The position numbers were made by a program, and so were the translations under genes. From an uncultured Psychroserpens sp. (GTDB lineage Bacteria > Bacteroidota > Bacteroidia > Flavobacteriales > Flavobacteriaceae), in contig NZ_CANNDQ010000002.1 in the NCBI RefSeq assembly GCF_947503375.1, positions 186,001-250,000 of the forward strand: a stretch of 64,000 nt of DNA. Reading direction: 5' to 3'. Shown in pieces: positions 34,719-43,780 of the stretch. The notes beneath the pieces were generated by a model that saw only the letters and a list, made by a program, of their open reading frames with translations, made no database searches and was not told the DNA's origin. Every line of letters starts with the position of its first letter. Position 1 is the stretch's first letter.

Positions 34719-35513
34719 GTGACAAAAGCTAACAAACATATCGTCCTTAAAACCAACGACCTGAGTATTGGATATCAGTCAAAAAAGCATACAGCTGTCA
34801 TTGCACAACACATTAATATAGAACTCGTCAGAGGTGAACTTATTGGTTTGGTTGGCGCTAATGGGATTGGTAAATCTACTCTACTAAGAACATTAACAGC
34901 ATTACAACAACCGCTTTCAGGTACTATTGATTTGAATGGTAAATCACTTAACAGTTACTCAAATGTTGCATTGGCTAAAACAATGAGTTTAGTATTAACC
35001 GAACAATTAGTTTCTAAAAACTTATCGGTCTTTGAGTTGATTGCTCTTGGTCGTCAACCTTATACCAATTGGGTTGGTAATCTTAATGAAGAGGATATCG
35101 CCATAGTAAACACTTCTATTCAAAACACTAATCTCAATGATTTAAAACATCGCAAATGCTATGAGCTAAGTGATGGTCAACTCCAAAAAGTAATGATTGC
35201 TCGTGCTTTAGCACAAGATACAGATTTGATCATTTTAGATGAACCTACAACACATCTAGACATGTATCATAAAGCCTATATTTTAAAACTGTTACAGCTA
35301 TTAGCTAAAGAAACCAATAAAACGATTCTATTTTCTTCTCACGAAATCGACTTAGCCATTCAACTGTGTCATACAATGGTTGTCATGACCACTGATAATG
35401 TTGTTTACGACTCACCATGCAATTTAATAGACCAAGGCATATTTGAAACCTTATTCCCAAAAGATTTGATTGGTTTTGATAAACAAACAGGTAGTTTTAG
35501 AGTAAAAAAATAA
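34719..35513 (+). CDS. BtuD/FecE-like ABC transporter ATP-binding protein
   Basis: The 264-residue protein (GTG start) has Walker A GANGIGKST (residues 46-54), the signature in ELSDGQLQK (LSDGQ in place of LSGGQ), Walker B LIILDEPTTHLD and the switch histidine in ILFSSHEID. It powers the permease encoded immediately upstream. The D in the signature is a conservative variant seen in other iron/cobalamin ATPases and does not suggest loss of function. Confidence 0.93.
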   Translation: MTKANKHIVLKTNDLSIGYQSKKHTAVIAQHINIELVRGELIGLVGANGIGKSTLLRTLTALQQPLSGTIDLNGKSLNSYSNVALAKTMSLVLTEQLVSKNLSVFELIALGRQPYTNWVGNLNEEDIAIVNTSIQNTNLNDLKHRKCYELSDGQLQKVMIARALAQDTDLIILDEPTTHLDMYHKAYILKLLQLLAKETNKTILFSSHEIDLAIQLCHTMVVMTTDNVVYDSPCNLIDQGIFETLFPKDLIGFDKQTGSFRVKK

Positions 35514-35587
35514 GCTAATAGTTTTCAGCTATCAACCTTCCGTCTTCAACCTTTTATTTTATCTTTGGGTAAATTTCAACTCTTTTC

Positions 35588-36913
35588 ATGAACGATAATC
35601 TAATACTTATTATAGCCATTCTTGTCTCTGGAGCAATAGGTGCCTATTTGGGCATGTTATTTATTAAACTAAAAAGTAAAAGTGAGCAAAGTACATTAGC
35701 GGAACGTCAAAATCAAATGTCGATTACTATTGAAGATCTTAAACAAAACTTATCCCAGCTTGAAAGCGAACGTGAAGCTATAAGACGTGAGAAAGAGTTT
35801 TTAAATACTGAATTAACACGAAAAAATACTGAATACGAAAATCTTCAACAACAAAACTTAAAGCGTGATCAAGAGTTAGAAGAACGCCAAGCACAACTGA
35901 GAAAGGATTTTGAGTTATTAGCTACAAAAATTCTTGATGAGAAATCTGAAAAATTCACGCTTCAGAATAAAGAAAACATCAAAAATATCTTAAACCCATT
36001 ACAAGAAAAAATTCAAGTCTTTGAGAAAAAAGTTGAAGATACCCAAAAGGAAAGTATCAGTATGCATTCGGCTTTAAAAGAGCAATTATTAGGTTTAAAA
36101 GACCTTAACCAACAAATGGCTAAAGAGGCAACCAATTTGACCAAAGCCTTAAAAGGAGACAGTAAAATGCAAGGAAATTGGGGTGAATTGGTCTTAGAAC
36201 GTGTATTAGAGAAGTCTGGTTTAGAGAAAGATCGTGAATATTATGTTCAACAAAGCTTTACACTATCTGATGGGTCAAGGGTTTTACCAGATGTTGTATT
36301 ACATTTACCAGACAATAAAAAGATGATCATTGATAGTAAAGTATCATTAACAGATTATGAACGTTATGTCAACGCAAATGATGAAGAACGCCATGTGTTT
36401 TTAAAATCACACATCAATTCTATAAGAAAGCATGTTGACCAGCTTTCAGAAAAAAACTATCAGGACCTATATGATATTGAGTCGCCAGATTTTGTACTCC
36501 TTTTTATACCGATTGAACCTGCTTTTGCAATAGCAATAAACGAAGATAATTCGCTATACAATAAAGCGTTTGAAAAGAACATTGTAATTGTAACACCCTC
36601 TACATTATTAGCAACATTGCGTACCATAGATACCATGTGGAATAATGAAAAACAACAACGCAATGCGATAGAGATTGCAAGACAGGCTGGAGCACTTTAT
36701 GATAAATTTGAAGGCTTGGTAAAGGACTTAACTGGAGTAGGTAAAAAGATTGATGATGCCAAACGCGATTACACTTCAGCTATGAATAAATTAGTTGATG
36801 GTCGTGGTAATCTGATTACAAGTGTAGAAAAGCTTAAGAAAATGGGAGCAAAAGCAAAAAAATCGTTACCTGAAGCAATCATAAAACGTGCTCGCGATGA
36901 AGCAAAAGAATAA
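35588..36913 (+). CDS. rmuC: DNA recombination protein RmuC
   Basis: The 441-residue protein has one N-terminal membrane helix (about residues 4-24), a long coiled coil (about 30-125, rich in Q/E/K/L) and the RmuC nuclease-like domain: KGDSKMQGNWGELVLERVLE, then LPDVVLHLPDNKKMIIDSKV and LLFIPIEPAFAIA. RmuC limits inversions between short repeats; its enzymatic role is not fully established. A TATCTTTG element (35560-35567) about 20 bases upstream fits the -7 promoter box. The thioesterase gene starts 6 bases after its stop. Confidence 0.95.
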   Translation: MNDNLILIIAILVSGAIGAYLGMLFIKLKSKSEQSTLAERQNQMSITIEDLKQNLSQLESEREAIRREKEFLNTELTRKNTEYENLQQQNLKRDQELEERQAQLRKDFELLATKILDEKSEKFTLQNKENIKNILNPLQEKIQVFEKKVEDTQKESISMHSALKEQLLGLKDLNQQMAKEATNLTKALKGDSKMQGNWGELVLERVLEKSGLEKDREYYVQQSFTLSDGSRVLPDVVLHLPDNKKMIIDSKVSLTDYERYVNANDEERHVFLKSHINSIRKHVDQLSEKNYQDLYDIESPDFVLLFIPIEPAFAIAINEDNSLYNKAFEKNIVIVTPSTLLATLRTIDTMWNNEKQQRNAIEIARQAGALYDKFEGLVKDLTGVGKKIDDAKRDYTSAMNKLVDGRGNLITSVEKLKKMGAKAKKSLPEAIIKRARDEAKE

Positions 36914-36919
36914 TTGATT

Positions 36920-37477
36920 ATGATGAATTATAAAACTGTAGACTCATCTCGAATTAGTATTTCTGAACTCATGCAACCATCACATTCTAATTTTGGTGGT
37001 AAAATTCATGGTGGTTATATCTTGAGCCTGATGGATCAAATTGCATTTGCATGCGCCTCAAAACACTCTAAAACCTATTGTGTTACAGCTTCTGTAGATA
37101 CTGTAGATTTTTTAAACCCCATTGAAATTGGTGAGTTAGTGACTATGAAGGCTTCAATTAATTTTGTAGGTCGTACCTCTATGGTTGTTGGTATTCGTGT
37201 TGAGTCTGAAAACATTACAACTGGAGAAGTAAAACATTGCAACTCATCATATTTTACAATGGTTGCTAAAGATGATAAAGGTAATTCTATAGAAGTACCA
37301 GGTTTAATTATTAATGACGAGGTTGAAGTTAAACGCTTTTTAAAAGCCATAAAACGTACAGAAACGAAGCACTCAAGAAAAGTTGAATTTGACAGTAAAG
37401 ATTTTTCACATACTAACTATTTAGAAGAATTGAAGCAATACAGAGTTAAAGTGGTGCTCCCAAAAAATTACAACTAA
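36920..37477 (+). CDS. Acyl-CoA thioesterase (hotdog fold)
   Basis: From the ATG at 36920 the protein has 185 residues; a second ATG directly follows and a TTG two codons upstream is also in frame. The hotdog domain of the YciA/BACH type is visible in MQPSHSNFGGKIHGGYILSL (with the N..G..HGG active-site pattern), MDQIAFACASKHS, and VTASVDTVDFLNPIEIGELV. It hydrolyses acyl-CoA to free acid and CoA; chain length preference is unknown. About 45 extra residues at the C-terminus are basic. It is cotranscribed with rmuC. Confidence 0.92.
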   Translation: MMNYKTVDSSRISISELMQPSHSNFGGKIHGGYILSLMDQIAFACASKHSKTYCVTASVDTVDFLNPIEIGELVTMKASINFVGRTSMVVGIRVESENITTGEVKHCNSSYFTMVAKDDKGNSIEVPGLIINDEVEVKRFLKAIKRTETKHSRKVEFDSKDFSHTNYLEELKQYRVKVVLPKNYN

Positions 37478-37511
37478 AAAAAGCCATCAATTTAAATTGA
37501 TGACTTTTTTA
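37476..37511. terminator. Bidirectional terminator after the thioesterase gene
   Basis: AAAAAGCCATCAATTT pairs with AAATTGATGACTTTTT; A and T runs allow use from both strands. It lies between the convergent thioesterase and T9SS protein genes and begins at the thioesterase stop codon. Confidence 0.85.
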
Positions 37512-37536
37512 TTTATTTTGGTTTAGTTGTTATTAA

Positions 37537-38403
37537 TTACTGCTTCACAAAACGTTTGGTTTGTGTACCACTATCTGTAGTAACTCTTACAAGATAAACA
37601 CCACTGTTCCAATTATTCACATCAATTGATGTAGATAAGGCATTAAGTGATTTATTGAATACACGTTTACCTAAAACATCATAAACCGAAATCATTGCTT
37701 CAGTATCACTTTGAGACATATATATATTTAATCTAGTACTAGCAGGATTTGGTAATATTGAAAACTCATTGTTATTTTCTACTTCAGAAATACCTAAAGT
37801 CGTTGAAGCAGTAATATTATCTAGATCCATTGTTCTTAAACCAGATTCACCTAACCATGTAGCTCCAGCGTTACTAATAATCCTTGTTTCTGCAACACTA
37901 GCAAGTACACCTTCAATAGTATTAGCTCCGCCTAAATTTGTAAAATCTGAAGGAGAAATAGGGATTGTAACCGATTGCCATCCCGAACCAGCAGTAACTA
38001 CAACAGGATTGGTAGTAACAATTTGAGTTCCTCCAACATTGGTAGTTTCATCACTTAAACCAAATCGCAAGGTTAAATCAGCAGTTTCTGCTTTAACATC
38101 AAATGTTATAGCAACAATACCTTGTGCTGTATAATTACCAGACCATTGTACATTTCTAGAATAAATTACCATTTTACTACCAGGACCTCCACCACTTCCA
38201 GTAGTCGTATAACTCATGTAGTTGTCTCCAGCACCATCAGGACCGCCATCAACAATATTAGTTGGTGGATTAGAAGCTGCGTTTCCTACAGCCCATCCAA
38301 CAGTACTTCCGCCTTCAAAATCATCAACTTGATCGGCGACCACTTGAGCAAAGGTGATGGAAGATATTGTCAAAAAAGTAAGTATAAGTAGTTTTATTTT
38401 CAT
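37537..38403 (-). CDS. T9SS-secreted protein with carbohydrate-binding-like domain
   Basis: The 288-residue protein has a signal peptide (MKIKLLILTFLTISSITFAQ). A beta-sandwich part (about 25-200) with DDFEGGSTVGWAVGNAA, SKMVIYSRNVQWSGNYTAQG and WLGESGLRTMDLDNITA resembles a CBM-like jelly roll; no catalytic residues are visible. The type A sorting domain starts at FSILPNPASTRLNIYM and ends TKRFVKQ. It is likely displayed on the surface or released and may bind glycans (inference). A gene with a similar sorting domain lies upstream, behind a terminator. Confidence 0.85.
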   Translation of the reverse strand: MKIKLLILTFLTISSITFAQVVADQVDDFEGGSTVGWAVGNAASNPPTNIVDGGPDGAGDNYMSYTTTGSGGGPGSKMVIYSRNVQWSGNYTAQGIVAITFDVKAETADLTLRFGLSDETTNVGGTQIVTTNPVVVTAGSGWQSVTIPISPSDFTNLGGANTIEGVLASVAETRIISNAGATWLGESGLRTMDLDNITASTTLGISEVENNNEFSILPNPASTRLNIYMSQSDTEAMISVYDVLGKRVFNKSLNALSTSIDVNNWNSGVYLVRVTTDSGTQTKRFVKQ

Positions 38404-38464
38404 AGTTTTTCTTTAAAAGCATATCAAATATAATATTTTTTTTAAGGTCTTTATAATTGTATGT

Positions 38465-38496
38465 ACAAAAAAAGCCACTTAATAAAAAGTAGCTTA
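38465..38496 (-). terminator. Rho-independent terminator after the DOMON-like T9SS gene
   Basis: On the minus strand AAGCTACTT pairs with AAGTGGCTT (one G-T pair), followed by seven Ts, 25 bases after the stop codon at 38521. Confidence 0.75.
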
Positions 38497-38520
38497 ATAT
38501 AATTTGAGCTCTATTTTTAA

Positions 38521-39321
38521 TTATTGTTTTATAAAACGTTTTGAAGTTGTAGCATTTTCATTGGAAACTCTAACCAAATAAATACCATCATTCCATTTAG
38601 AAACATCAACTGTAGATACTAATGAGCTTATCTTAGTTGCGTAAACTTTTTTGCCTAATATATCATAAACGTCAATTGATGTTTCATTAGCAGAGTTAGG
38701 CAAATTGATAGTGAAATATTCTTTTCCTGGATTAGGAGAAATACTAAAATCATTTAATTGAAAATCATCTTGGCTTAAAGTTAAACCTTGCATTGTAATA
38801 CCTCTATTGGTTGTACCATGCCATTCCAAATTATAACCTTCAAAACGAGATCTAGCCCAAGCTAATTCTATTGATGTCGCTGAAGCAGAAAATTCATAAT
38901 CGTTATTATTACCAGTTACTGTAGCTCTAGTAGCTACTATAGTCCTCATGCCAGAATCTAAAACATCAGATACAATGGTCCAATCTCTTTCTCCTTCTAA
39001 ATCTTCAGTTGGTGTTATCCCTGTAGCATCTTGACCTGGCTCTTGGCCTTCAAACCCATAGTATCTATCGGTCAAATTTGTTCCATCATAAATAACAACA
39101 TCTTCTCCTGATGTCATTCCTTGTACTCCAAAACCAAGACCTAACCATCTATTGTCTGGACCAATCATTGTTAGCGTGACGGTAGTAGGATTAACATCTA
39201 TTTGAACAGAAAACTCTAAACCTGAGGTATTAGATAAATTTATCATACCTGTGGTATAAGTCTGACTGTAGGTAAGGTTAAAAAAAAGTAAAGCTATTAT
39301 AGCCAAAGTAATTTTTTTCAT
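38521..39321 (-). CDS. T9SS-secreted protein with DOMON-like domain
   Basis: The 266-residue protein has a signal peptide (MKKITLAIIALLFFNLTYSQ). Residues about 25-165 resemble a DOMON domain: a W-x-G-x-G-F motif (RWLGLGFG), then M-x-x-G-x-D-V-V-I-Y-D (MTSGEDVVIYDG), followed by D-W-T-I and polar strands. DOMON domains bind haem or sugars. The C-terminal sorting domain starts at FSISPNPGKEYFTINL and ends SKRFIKQ. It lies 4 bases after the ankyrin gene, so they form an operon. The ligand is unknown. Confidence 0.82.
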   Translation of the reverse strand: MKKITLAIIALLFFNLTYSQTYTTGMINLSNTSGLEFSVQIDVNPTTVTLTMIGPDNRWLGLGFGVQGMTSGEDVVIYDGTNLTDRYYGFEGQEPGQDATGITPTEDLEGERDWTIVSDVLDSGMRTIVATRATVTGNNNDYEFSASATSIELAWARSRFEGYNLEWHGTTNRGITMQGLTLSQDDFQLNDFSISPNPGKEYFTINLPNSANETSIDVYDILGKKVYATKISSLVSTVDVSKWNDGIYLVRVSNENATTSKRFIKQ

Positions 39322-39325
39322 AACA

Positions 39326-39871
39326 TTATTTTTTATTCACAAGTTCAATTATAGATTCGTTTTTTGTCATTGCCGCATAATCTTTTGCTGTGTTTCCTCT
39401 ATTATCTTTAAAATCAACATCAGCTTCAGCTTTAATTAGTAATTTAATTATGGGCTCATTCCTTAAAATAATGGCATAATGTAATGGTGTTGTTCCATTT
39501 ACATCAGCGACATTAGGATTGGCTCTTAATTTTAATAAATGCTCAACCACTTTTGGTCTTTTTTTATAAACAGCAGCCATTAAAGGCGTTCCATATTTAC
39601 TATTTCCATCAATATCCTTTACATGAGAAGCTAAAAACAATGCAACATCTTCATTTCCTTTATAACATGCCAGTGTTAATGGCATGAAGCCATTATTGTC
39701 TATCGAATTTATAGTATCAGGATTAACAGCCATTAACATCTTAACTTCTTCTAAAGTACCGAATCTAGCAACATCAAAGACATCGTTTTGACTATAGCTG
39801 ATTAGGGATGATAACGTACACAGAAATAAAATAAAATATTTTAAATTCAATACTATAGATTTGAGTGACAA
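39326..39871 (-). CDS. Exported ankyrin repeat protein
   Basis: The 181-residue protein has an N-terminal signal or anchor (LKYFILFLCTLSSLISYSQ) followed by four to five ankyrin repeats: DNNGFMPLTLACYKGNEDVA, GTPLMAAVYKKRPKVVEHLL, DVNGTTPLHYAIILRNEPII and DNRGNTAKDYAAMTKNESII. Ankyrin repeats mediate protein contacts. In the periplasm such proteins are often paired with haem or redox proteins, which would fit the DOMON-like partner encoded next (inference). A degenerate version of the 20-bp direct repeat (39889-39918) lies upstream, but in the opposite orientation to the other copies. Confidence 0.88.
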   Translation of the reverse strand: MSLKSIVLNLKYFILFLCTLSSLISYSQNDVFDVARFGTLEEVKMLMAVNPDTINSIDNNGFMPLTLACYKGNEDVALFLASHVKDIDGNSKYGTPLMAAVYKKRPKVVEHLLKLRANPNVADVNGTTPLHYAIILRNEPIIKLLIKAEADVDFKDNRGNTAKDYAAMTKNESIIELVNKK

Positions 39872-39928
39872 AAAGCTAAAATACTAATTTTATGATGAAT
39901 ACGCCTTGCATTTCATCGAATAAAACCA

Positions 39929-42781
39929 TTATTTGCTCAAATACATCTTGCGTCTAGAATATAAATTATAGAATTCATCGTCTTTCAGACTATCAATAAA
40001 CAAAATACTCTCACCTGTACTCTTCATCTCTGGGCCTAGTTTTTTGTTCACATTAGGGAATTTATTAAATGAGAATACAGGCTGTTTGATGGCATAACCT
40101 TCTAAATGTGGTTTGAAATCAAAATCTGTTACTTTCTTCTCGCCAAGCATCACTTTTGTAGCATAATTCACATATGGTTCGCCATAAGCTTTTGCGATAA
40201 AAGGCACTGTTCGTGATGCTCTTGGATTAGCTTCAATGATATAAACCTTATCATCTTTGATGGCAAATTGAATATTTATAAGTCCAACAGTATTAAGTGC
40301 TAAAGCAATCTTTTTAGTGTGATCTTTAATTTGTTGCATCACAAATTCACCTAAGTTAAAAGGTGGCAATGTTGCATTACTGTCCCCTGAATGAATTCCA
40401 CAAGGCTCGATATGCTCCATGATACCAATAATATATACATTCTCACCATCACAAATTGCATCAGCTTCTGCCTCAATGGCACCGTCTAAATAGTGGTCTA
40501 ACAATAATTTATTATTAGGAATCTTACGCAGAAGGTCTACCACATGTTCTTCCAATTCCTTTTTATTGATAACGATCTTCATGCCTTGCCCTCCAAGCAC
40601 ATAAGATGGTCTTACCAAAATTGGAAAATCAAGCTTATCAGCTACAGCTAAAGCTTCATCAGCAGTTGATGCTGTATCAAATTCTGGGTAAGGAATGTTG
40701 TTTTCTTTTAATAAGGTAGAAAAACTTCCTCTATCTTCAGCTAGGTCAAGAGATTGGTAAGTTGTTCCAATAATTTTAATTCCGTAACGGTCTAACTTCT
40801 CAGCTAACTTCAATGCTGTTTGGCCACCTAATTGTACAATTACACCTTCAGGTTGCTCGTGACGTATAATATCATAGATGTGTTCCCAAAATACAGGTTC
40901 AAAATAGAGCTTGTCTGCAATATCAAAATCGGTAGAAACGGTCTCTGGGTTGCAATTGATCATAATAGTTTCATAGCCACATTCAGCACTTGCCAATACG
41001 CCATGAACACAGCAGTAATCAAACTCAATTCCTTGACCAATTCGGTTAGGACCAGAGCCTAAAACGATGATTTTCTTCTTATCTGACACTTGACTTTCAT
41101 TTGCCGAAAAGACATCACCATCTTTGGTTTGCACTTCATTTTCAAATGTGGAATAATAGTATGGTGTTTGCGCTTTAAATTCTGCGGCACAAGTATCTAC
41201 CAATTTATATACGCGATTAATATTAAATTCATCACGCTTATTATATACTTGACTTTCCAAGCACTTTAGCATATGTGCTATCTGGCGATCACCATACCCT
41301 TTTTGTTTGGCTTCTAAAAGTAAATCACGTTCGATAGTATCAATTGTGAAATTAGAAATCTCTTTTTCTAATTCATACAATTCTTCGTACTGTTTTAGAA
41401 ACCACATATCAATTTTTGTGATTTCATGAATTCTACTCAGAGGAATACCCATTTGTATAGCATCATATATAGCAAATACACGATCCCAACTTGCATAGGT
41501 AAGCTTATCTATAACTTGCTGATAGTCTTTATATCCTTTACCATCTGCTCCTAATCCATTACGCTTAATTTCAAGAGATTGTGTTGCTTTGTGTAGTGCT
41601 TCTTGAAACGAGCGTCCAATAGCCATAACCTCTCCTACAGCTTTCATTTGTAAACCAAGTGTTCTATCAGACCCTTCAAATTTATCGAAATTCCATCTCG
41701 GAATTTTTACAATAACATAATCAATGGTAGGCTCAAATAGGGCTGAAGTAGATTTTGTTATTTGATTACTCAATTCATCTAATGTGTATCCTAAAGCTAG
41801 TTTTGCCGCAATCTTGGCAATAGGATAACCCGTTGCTTTACTAGCTAATGCAGAAGAACGAGAAACACGAGGGTTAATTTCAATCGCTATAATGTCTTCT
41901 TTTTCATCAGGGCTAACTGCAAATTGCACATTACAACCTCCAGCAAAATCACCTATGCTGCGCATCATATGAATGGCCATATCACGCATTTTCTGAAAGG
42001 TCTTGTCAGAAAGTGTCATTGCTGGTGCCACTGTAATTGAATCTCCAGTATGAATTCCCATAGGATCCATATTTTCTATGGTACAAATAATGACAACATT
42101 GTCGTTTTTGTCTCGAAGTAATTCCAACTCATATTCTTTCCAACCTAGTAGAGCTTTATCAATCATGACCTCATGAATAGGCGATATTTCTAACCCTCTA
42201 GTTAAAGATTCATCAAATTCCTCTTCATTATAAACGATAGCAGCTCCAGCTCCTCCTAAAGTAAAAGAGGCTCTAATACATAAAGGAAAACCAAATTCTT
42301 GAGCAATTTCCTTACCTCTTAAAAATGACGTAGCAGTTTCTTGAGGTGCCATGCCAACACCAATTTTTGTCATTAGATCTCTAAACTGTTCTCTATCTTC
42401 TGTGATATTAATCGCATCTATATTAACACCAATAATTTCTACATCAAAATCTTCCCAGATTCCTTTTTCATCGGCTTCAATACATAGATTTAAAGCGGTT
42501 TGACCTCCCATTGTTGGTAAAACTGCATCTATTTGAGGGTGTTCTTTTAATATCTTAATTATCGATTTTGTAGTTAATGGCAAAAGATAAACGTGATCAG
42601 CCATAGATGGATCTGTCATTATCGTTGCTGGATTCGAATTAATTAGAATCGTTTCAATTCCATCTTCGTGAAGAGAACGTAAAGCTTGAGATCCAGAGTA
42701 ATCAAATTCACAGGCTTGCCCAATAATAATAGGACCTGAACCGATAATGAGAATAGACTTTAATTTTTCGTTTTTTGGCAT
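39929..42781 (-). CDS. carB: Carbamoyl-phosphate synthase large subunit (short form)
   Basis: The 950-residue protein has two homologous halves, each with a pre-ATP-grasp and an ATP-grasp domain: KSILIIGSGPIIIGQACEFD at the start and KKIIVLGSGPNRIGQGIEFD near residue 560, with the oligomerisation part between them. It ends at residue 950 (ESILFIDSLKDDEFYNLYSR), whereas the E. coli protein has about 1073. The C-terminal MGS-like allosteric domain (UMP/ornithine control) is absent. As both active halves are complete it should make carbamoyl phosphate for pyrimidines and arginine. The small subunit (carA) is not in this window. Confidence 0.96.
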   Translation of the reverse strand: MPKNEKLKSILIIGSGPIIIGQACEFDYSGSQALRSLHEDGIETILINSNPATIMTDPSMADHVYLLPLTTKSIIKILKEHPQIDAVLPTMGGQTALNLCIEADEKGIWEDFDVEIIGVNIDAINITEDREQFRDLMTKIGVGMAPQETATSFLRGKEIAQEFGFPLCIRASFTLGGAGAAIVYNEEEFDESLTRGLEISPIHEVMIDKALLGWKEYELELLRDKNDNVVIICTIENMDPMGIHTGDSITVAPAMTLSDKTFQKMRDMAIHMMRSIGDFAGGCNVQFAVSPDEKEDIIAIEINPRVSRSSALASKATGYPIAKIAAKLALGYTLDELSNQITKSTSALFEPTIDYVIVKIPRWNFDKFEGSDRTLGLQMKAVGEVMAIGRSFQEALHKATQSLEIKRNGLGADGKGYKDYQQVIDKLTYASWDRVFAIYDAIQMGIPLSRIHEITKIDMWFLKQYEELYELEKEISNFTIDTIERDLLLEAKQKGYGDRQIAHMLKCLESQVYNKRDEFNINRVYKLVDTCAAEFKAQTPYYYSTFENEVQTKDGDVFSANESQVSDKKKIIVLGSGPNRIGQGIEFDYCCVHGVLASAECGYETIMINCNPETVSTDFDIADKLYFEPVFWEHIYDIIRHEQPEGVIVQLGGQTALKLAEKLDRYGIKIIGTTYQSLDLAEDRGSFSTLLKENNIPYPEFDTASTADEALAVADKLDFPILVRPSYVLGGQGMKIVINKKELEEHVVDLLRKIPNNKLLLDHYLDGAIEAEADAICDGENVYIIGIMEHIEPCGIHSGDSNATLPPFNLGEFVMQQIKDHTKKIALALNTVGLINIQFAIKDDKVYIIEANPRASRTVPFIAKAYGEPYVNYATKVMLGEKKVTDFDFKPHLEGYAIKQPVFSFNKFPNVNKKLGPEMKSTGESILFIDSLKDDEFYNLYSRRKMYLSK

Positions 42782-42824
42782 GTTTTATTTTTTTATGGTT
42801 GTAAAAATAGGTAACAAATAGGTA

Positions 42825-42857
42825 CAAAAAAAGGTGTTACACCTAAGTAACACCTTT
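42825..42857 (-). terminator. Rho-independent terminator of rpmH
   Basis: AAGGTGTTAC and GTAACACCTT form a stem, followed by a run of seven Ts on the minus strand. It lies 24 bases downstream of the rpmH stop codon and just before carB. Confidence 0.85.
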
Positions 42858-42880
42858 AAAATATTAACAATTGTTAATCA

Positions 42881-43042
42881 TTATTTCTTATGTCTAGTTT
42901 CAGATGATACAGACAATTTCTTTCTTCCCTTAGCTCTTCTACGTGCTAAAACTTTTCTTCCGTTTACAGAAGCCATTCTTTCTCTAAAACCGTGTTTATT
43001 CCTTCTTTTTCTTTTTGACGGTTGAAACGTTCTTTTTGGCAT
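42881..43042 (-). CDS. rpmH: 50S ribosomal protein L34
   Basis: The minus strand encodes a 53-residue protein starting [20 protein letters not shown] and continuing with the L34 signature around [20 protein letters not shown]. It ends ETRHKK. L34 is a small basic protein of the large subunit. A strong promoter lies about 65 bases upstream and a terminator follows, so it is monocistronic here; dnaA and rnpA, common neighbours in other bacteria, are absent. Confidence 0.97.
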   Translation of the reverse strand: MPKRTFQPSKRKRRNKHGFRERMASVNGRKVLARRRAKGRKKLSVSSETRHKK

Positions 43043-43106
43043 TGTCTTATATTTTTAAAAAACTTATATCTTTTTTATTGCTTTGGATTGTTCTCAAAAC
43101 TGCGTG

Positions 43107-43136
43107 CAAATATACAAAGAGTTTTTACTTTGACAA
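43107..43136 (-). promoter_or_regulatory. Bacteroidota-type promoter of rpmH
   Basis: On the minus strand TTG (43136-43134), 19 bases and TATATTTG (43114-43107) match the TTTG / TAnnTTTG pattern, followed by GCACG as at other ribosomal protein genes here. Confidence 0.75.
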
Positions 43137-43202
43137 GCGTAAAATAAAAAATATTTACAATAGTTTTTCTTAACTTTGTTGGCTAAATTTTAATCTTGAA
43201 GA

Positions 43203-43763
43203 ATGTTCAATAAAAATATAAAGTTAGTCATAGCATTTTTAATTTTTGCCTTTGCCATCTATCAATTCACTGAAGGTTACATTGGAAATGGTATTATGTA
43301 TATATTACTTTCGCTCATTTTTGTATTTCTATACTTTAAGAACGAATTTATCCTACTTGCTTTTTTAAAATTAAGAAAACAAGATTTTGAAGGCGCTAAG
43401 AAATGGCTCAGTAAAATAAAAAACCCATCTAGTGCCTTGGTAAAAAAACAAGAAGGGTATTACAATTATTTACATGGTATTATGGTTGCACAGACTAATA
43501 TGAATGAAGCTGAAAAATATTTTAAGAAAGCTTTGAATCTTGGTTTATCAATGGATCATGATCTGGCCATGGCAAAACTGAATTTAGCTGGAATTGCTTT
43601 TAGTAAAAGAAGGCCTCAAGAAGCTCAAAAATTATTGAATGAGGCTAAGAAGCTAGATAAAAGGGATATGTTGGCTGATCAAATAAAAATGATGAAGCAA
43701 CAAATGAAAAAAGCTTCTATACCAAATCAGCATTACGGGAACAGAAACATGAGACGTCGTTAG
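43203..43763 (+). CDS. TPR-like membrane protein
   Basis: The 186-residue protein has two N-terminal transmembrane helices (about residues 7-24 and 30-50) and a cytoplasmic or periplasmic helical part with at least two tetratricopeptide-like repeats (YYNYLHGIMVAQTNMNEAEK then YFKKALNLG; AKLNLAGIAFSKRRPQEAQK then LLNEAKKLD). The tail is basic (NRNMRRR). A TAACTTTG element (43171-43178) fits a -7 box. It ends 17 bases from the convergent cardiolipin synthase gene. No specific role can be named. Confidence 0.8.
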   Translation: MFNKNIKLVIAFLIFAFAIYQFTEGYIGNGIMYILLSLIFVFLYFKNEFILLAFLKLRKQDFEGAKKWLSKIKNPSSALVKKQEGYYNYLHGIMVAQTNMNEAEKYFKKALNLGLSMDHDLAMAKLNLAGIAFSKRRPQEAQKLLNEAKKLDKRDMLADQIKMMKQQMKKASIPNQHYGNRNMRRR

Positions 43764-43780
43764 AACGATATAACTTCATT

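Noticed and set aside
34719..35513. LSDGQ in place of LSGGQ in the cobalamin ATPase
   Set aside because: This variant occurs in functional iron/cobalamin importers; all other motifs are intact, so it is not a sign of decay.
39889..39918. Possible fifth copy of the 20-bp direct repeat upstream of the ankyrin gene
   Set aside because: Only one half-site (CATTTCATCGA) is good; the other is degenerate, and the orientation relative to the gene is reversed.
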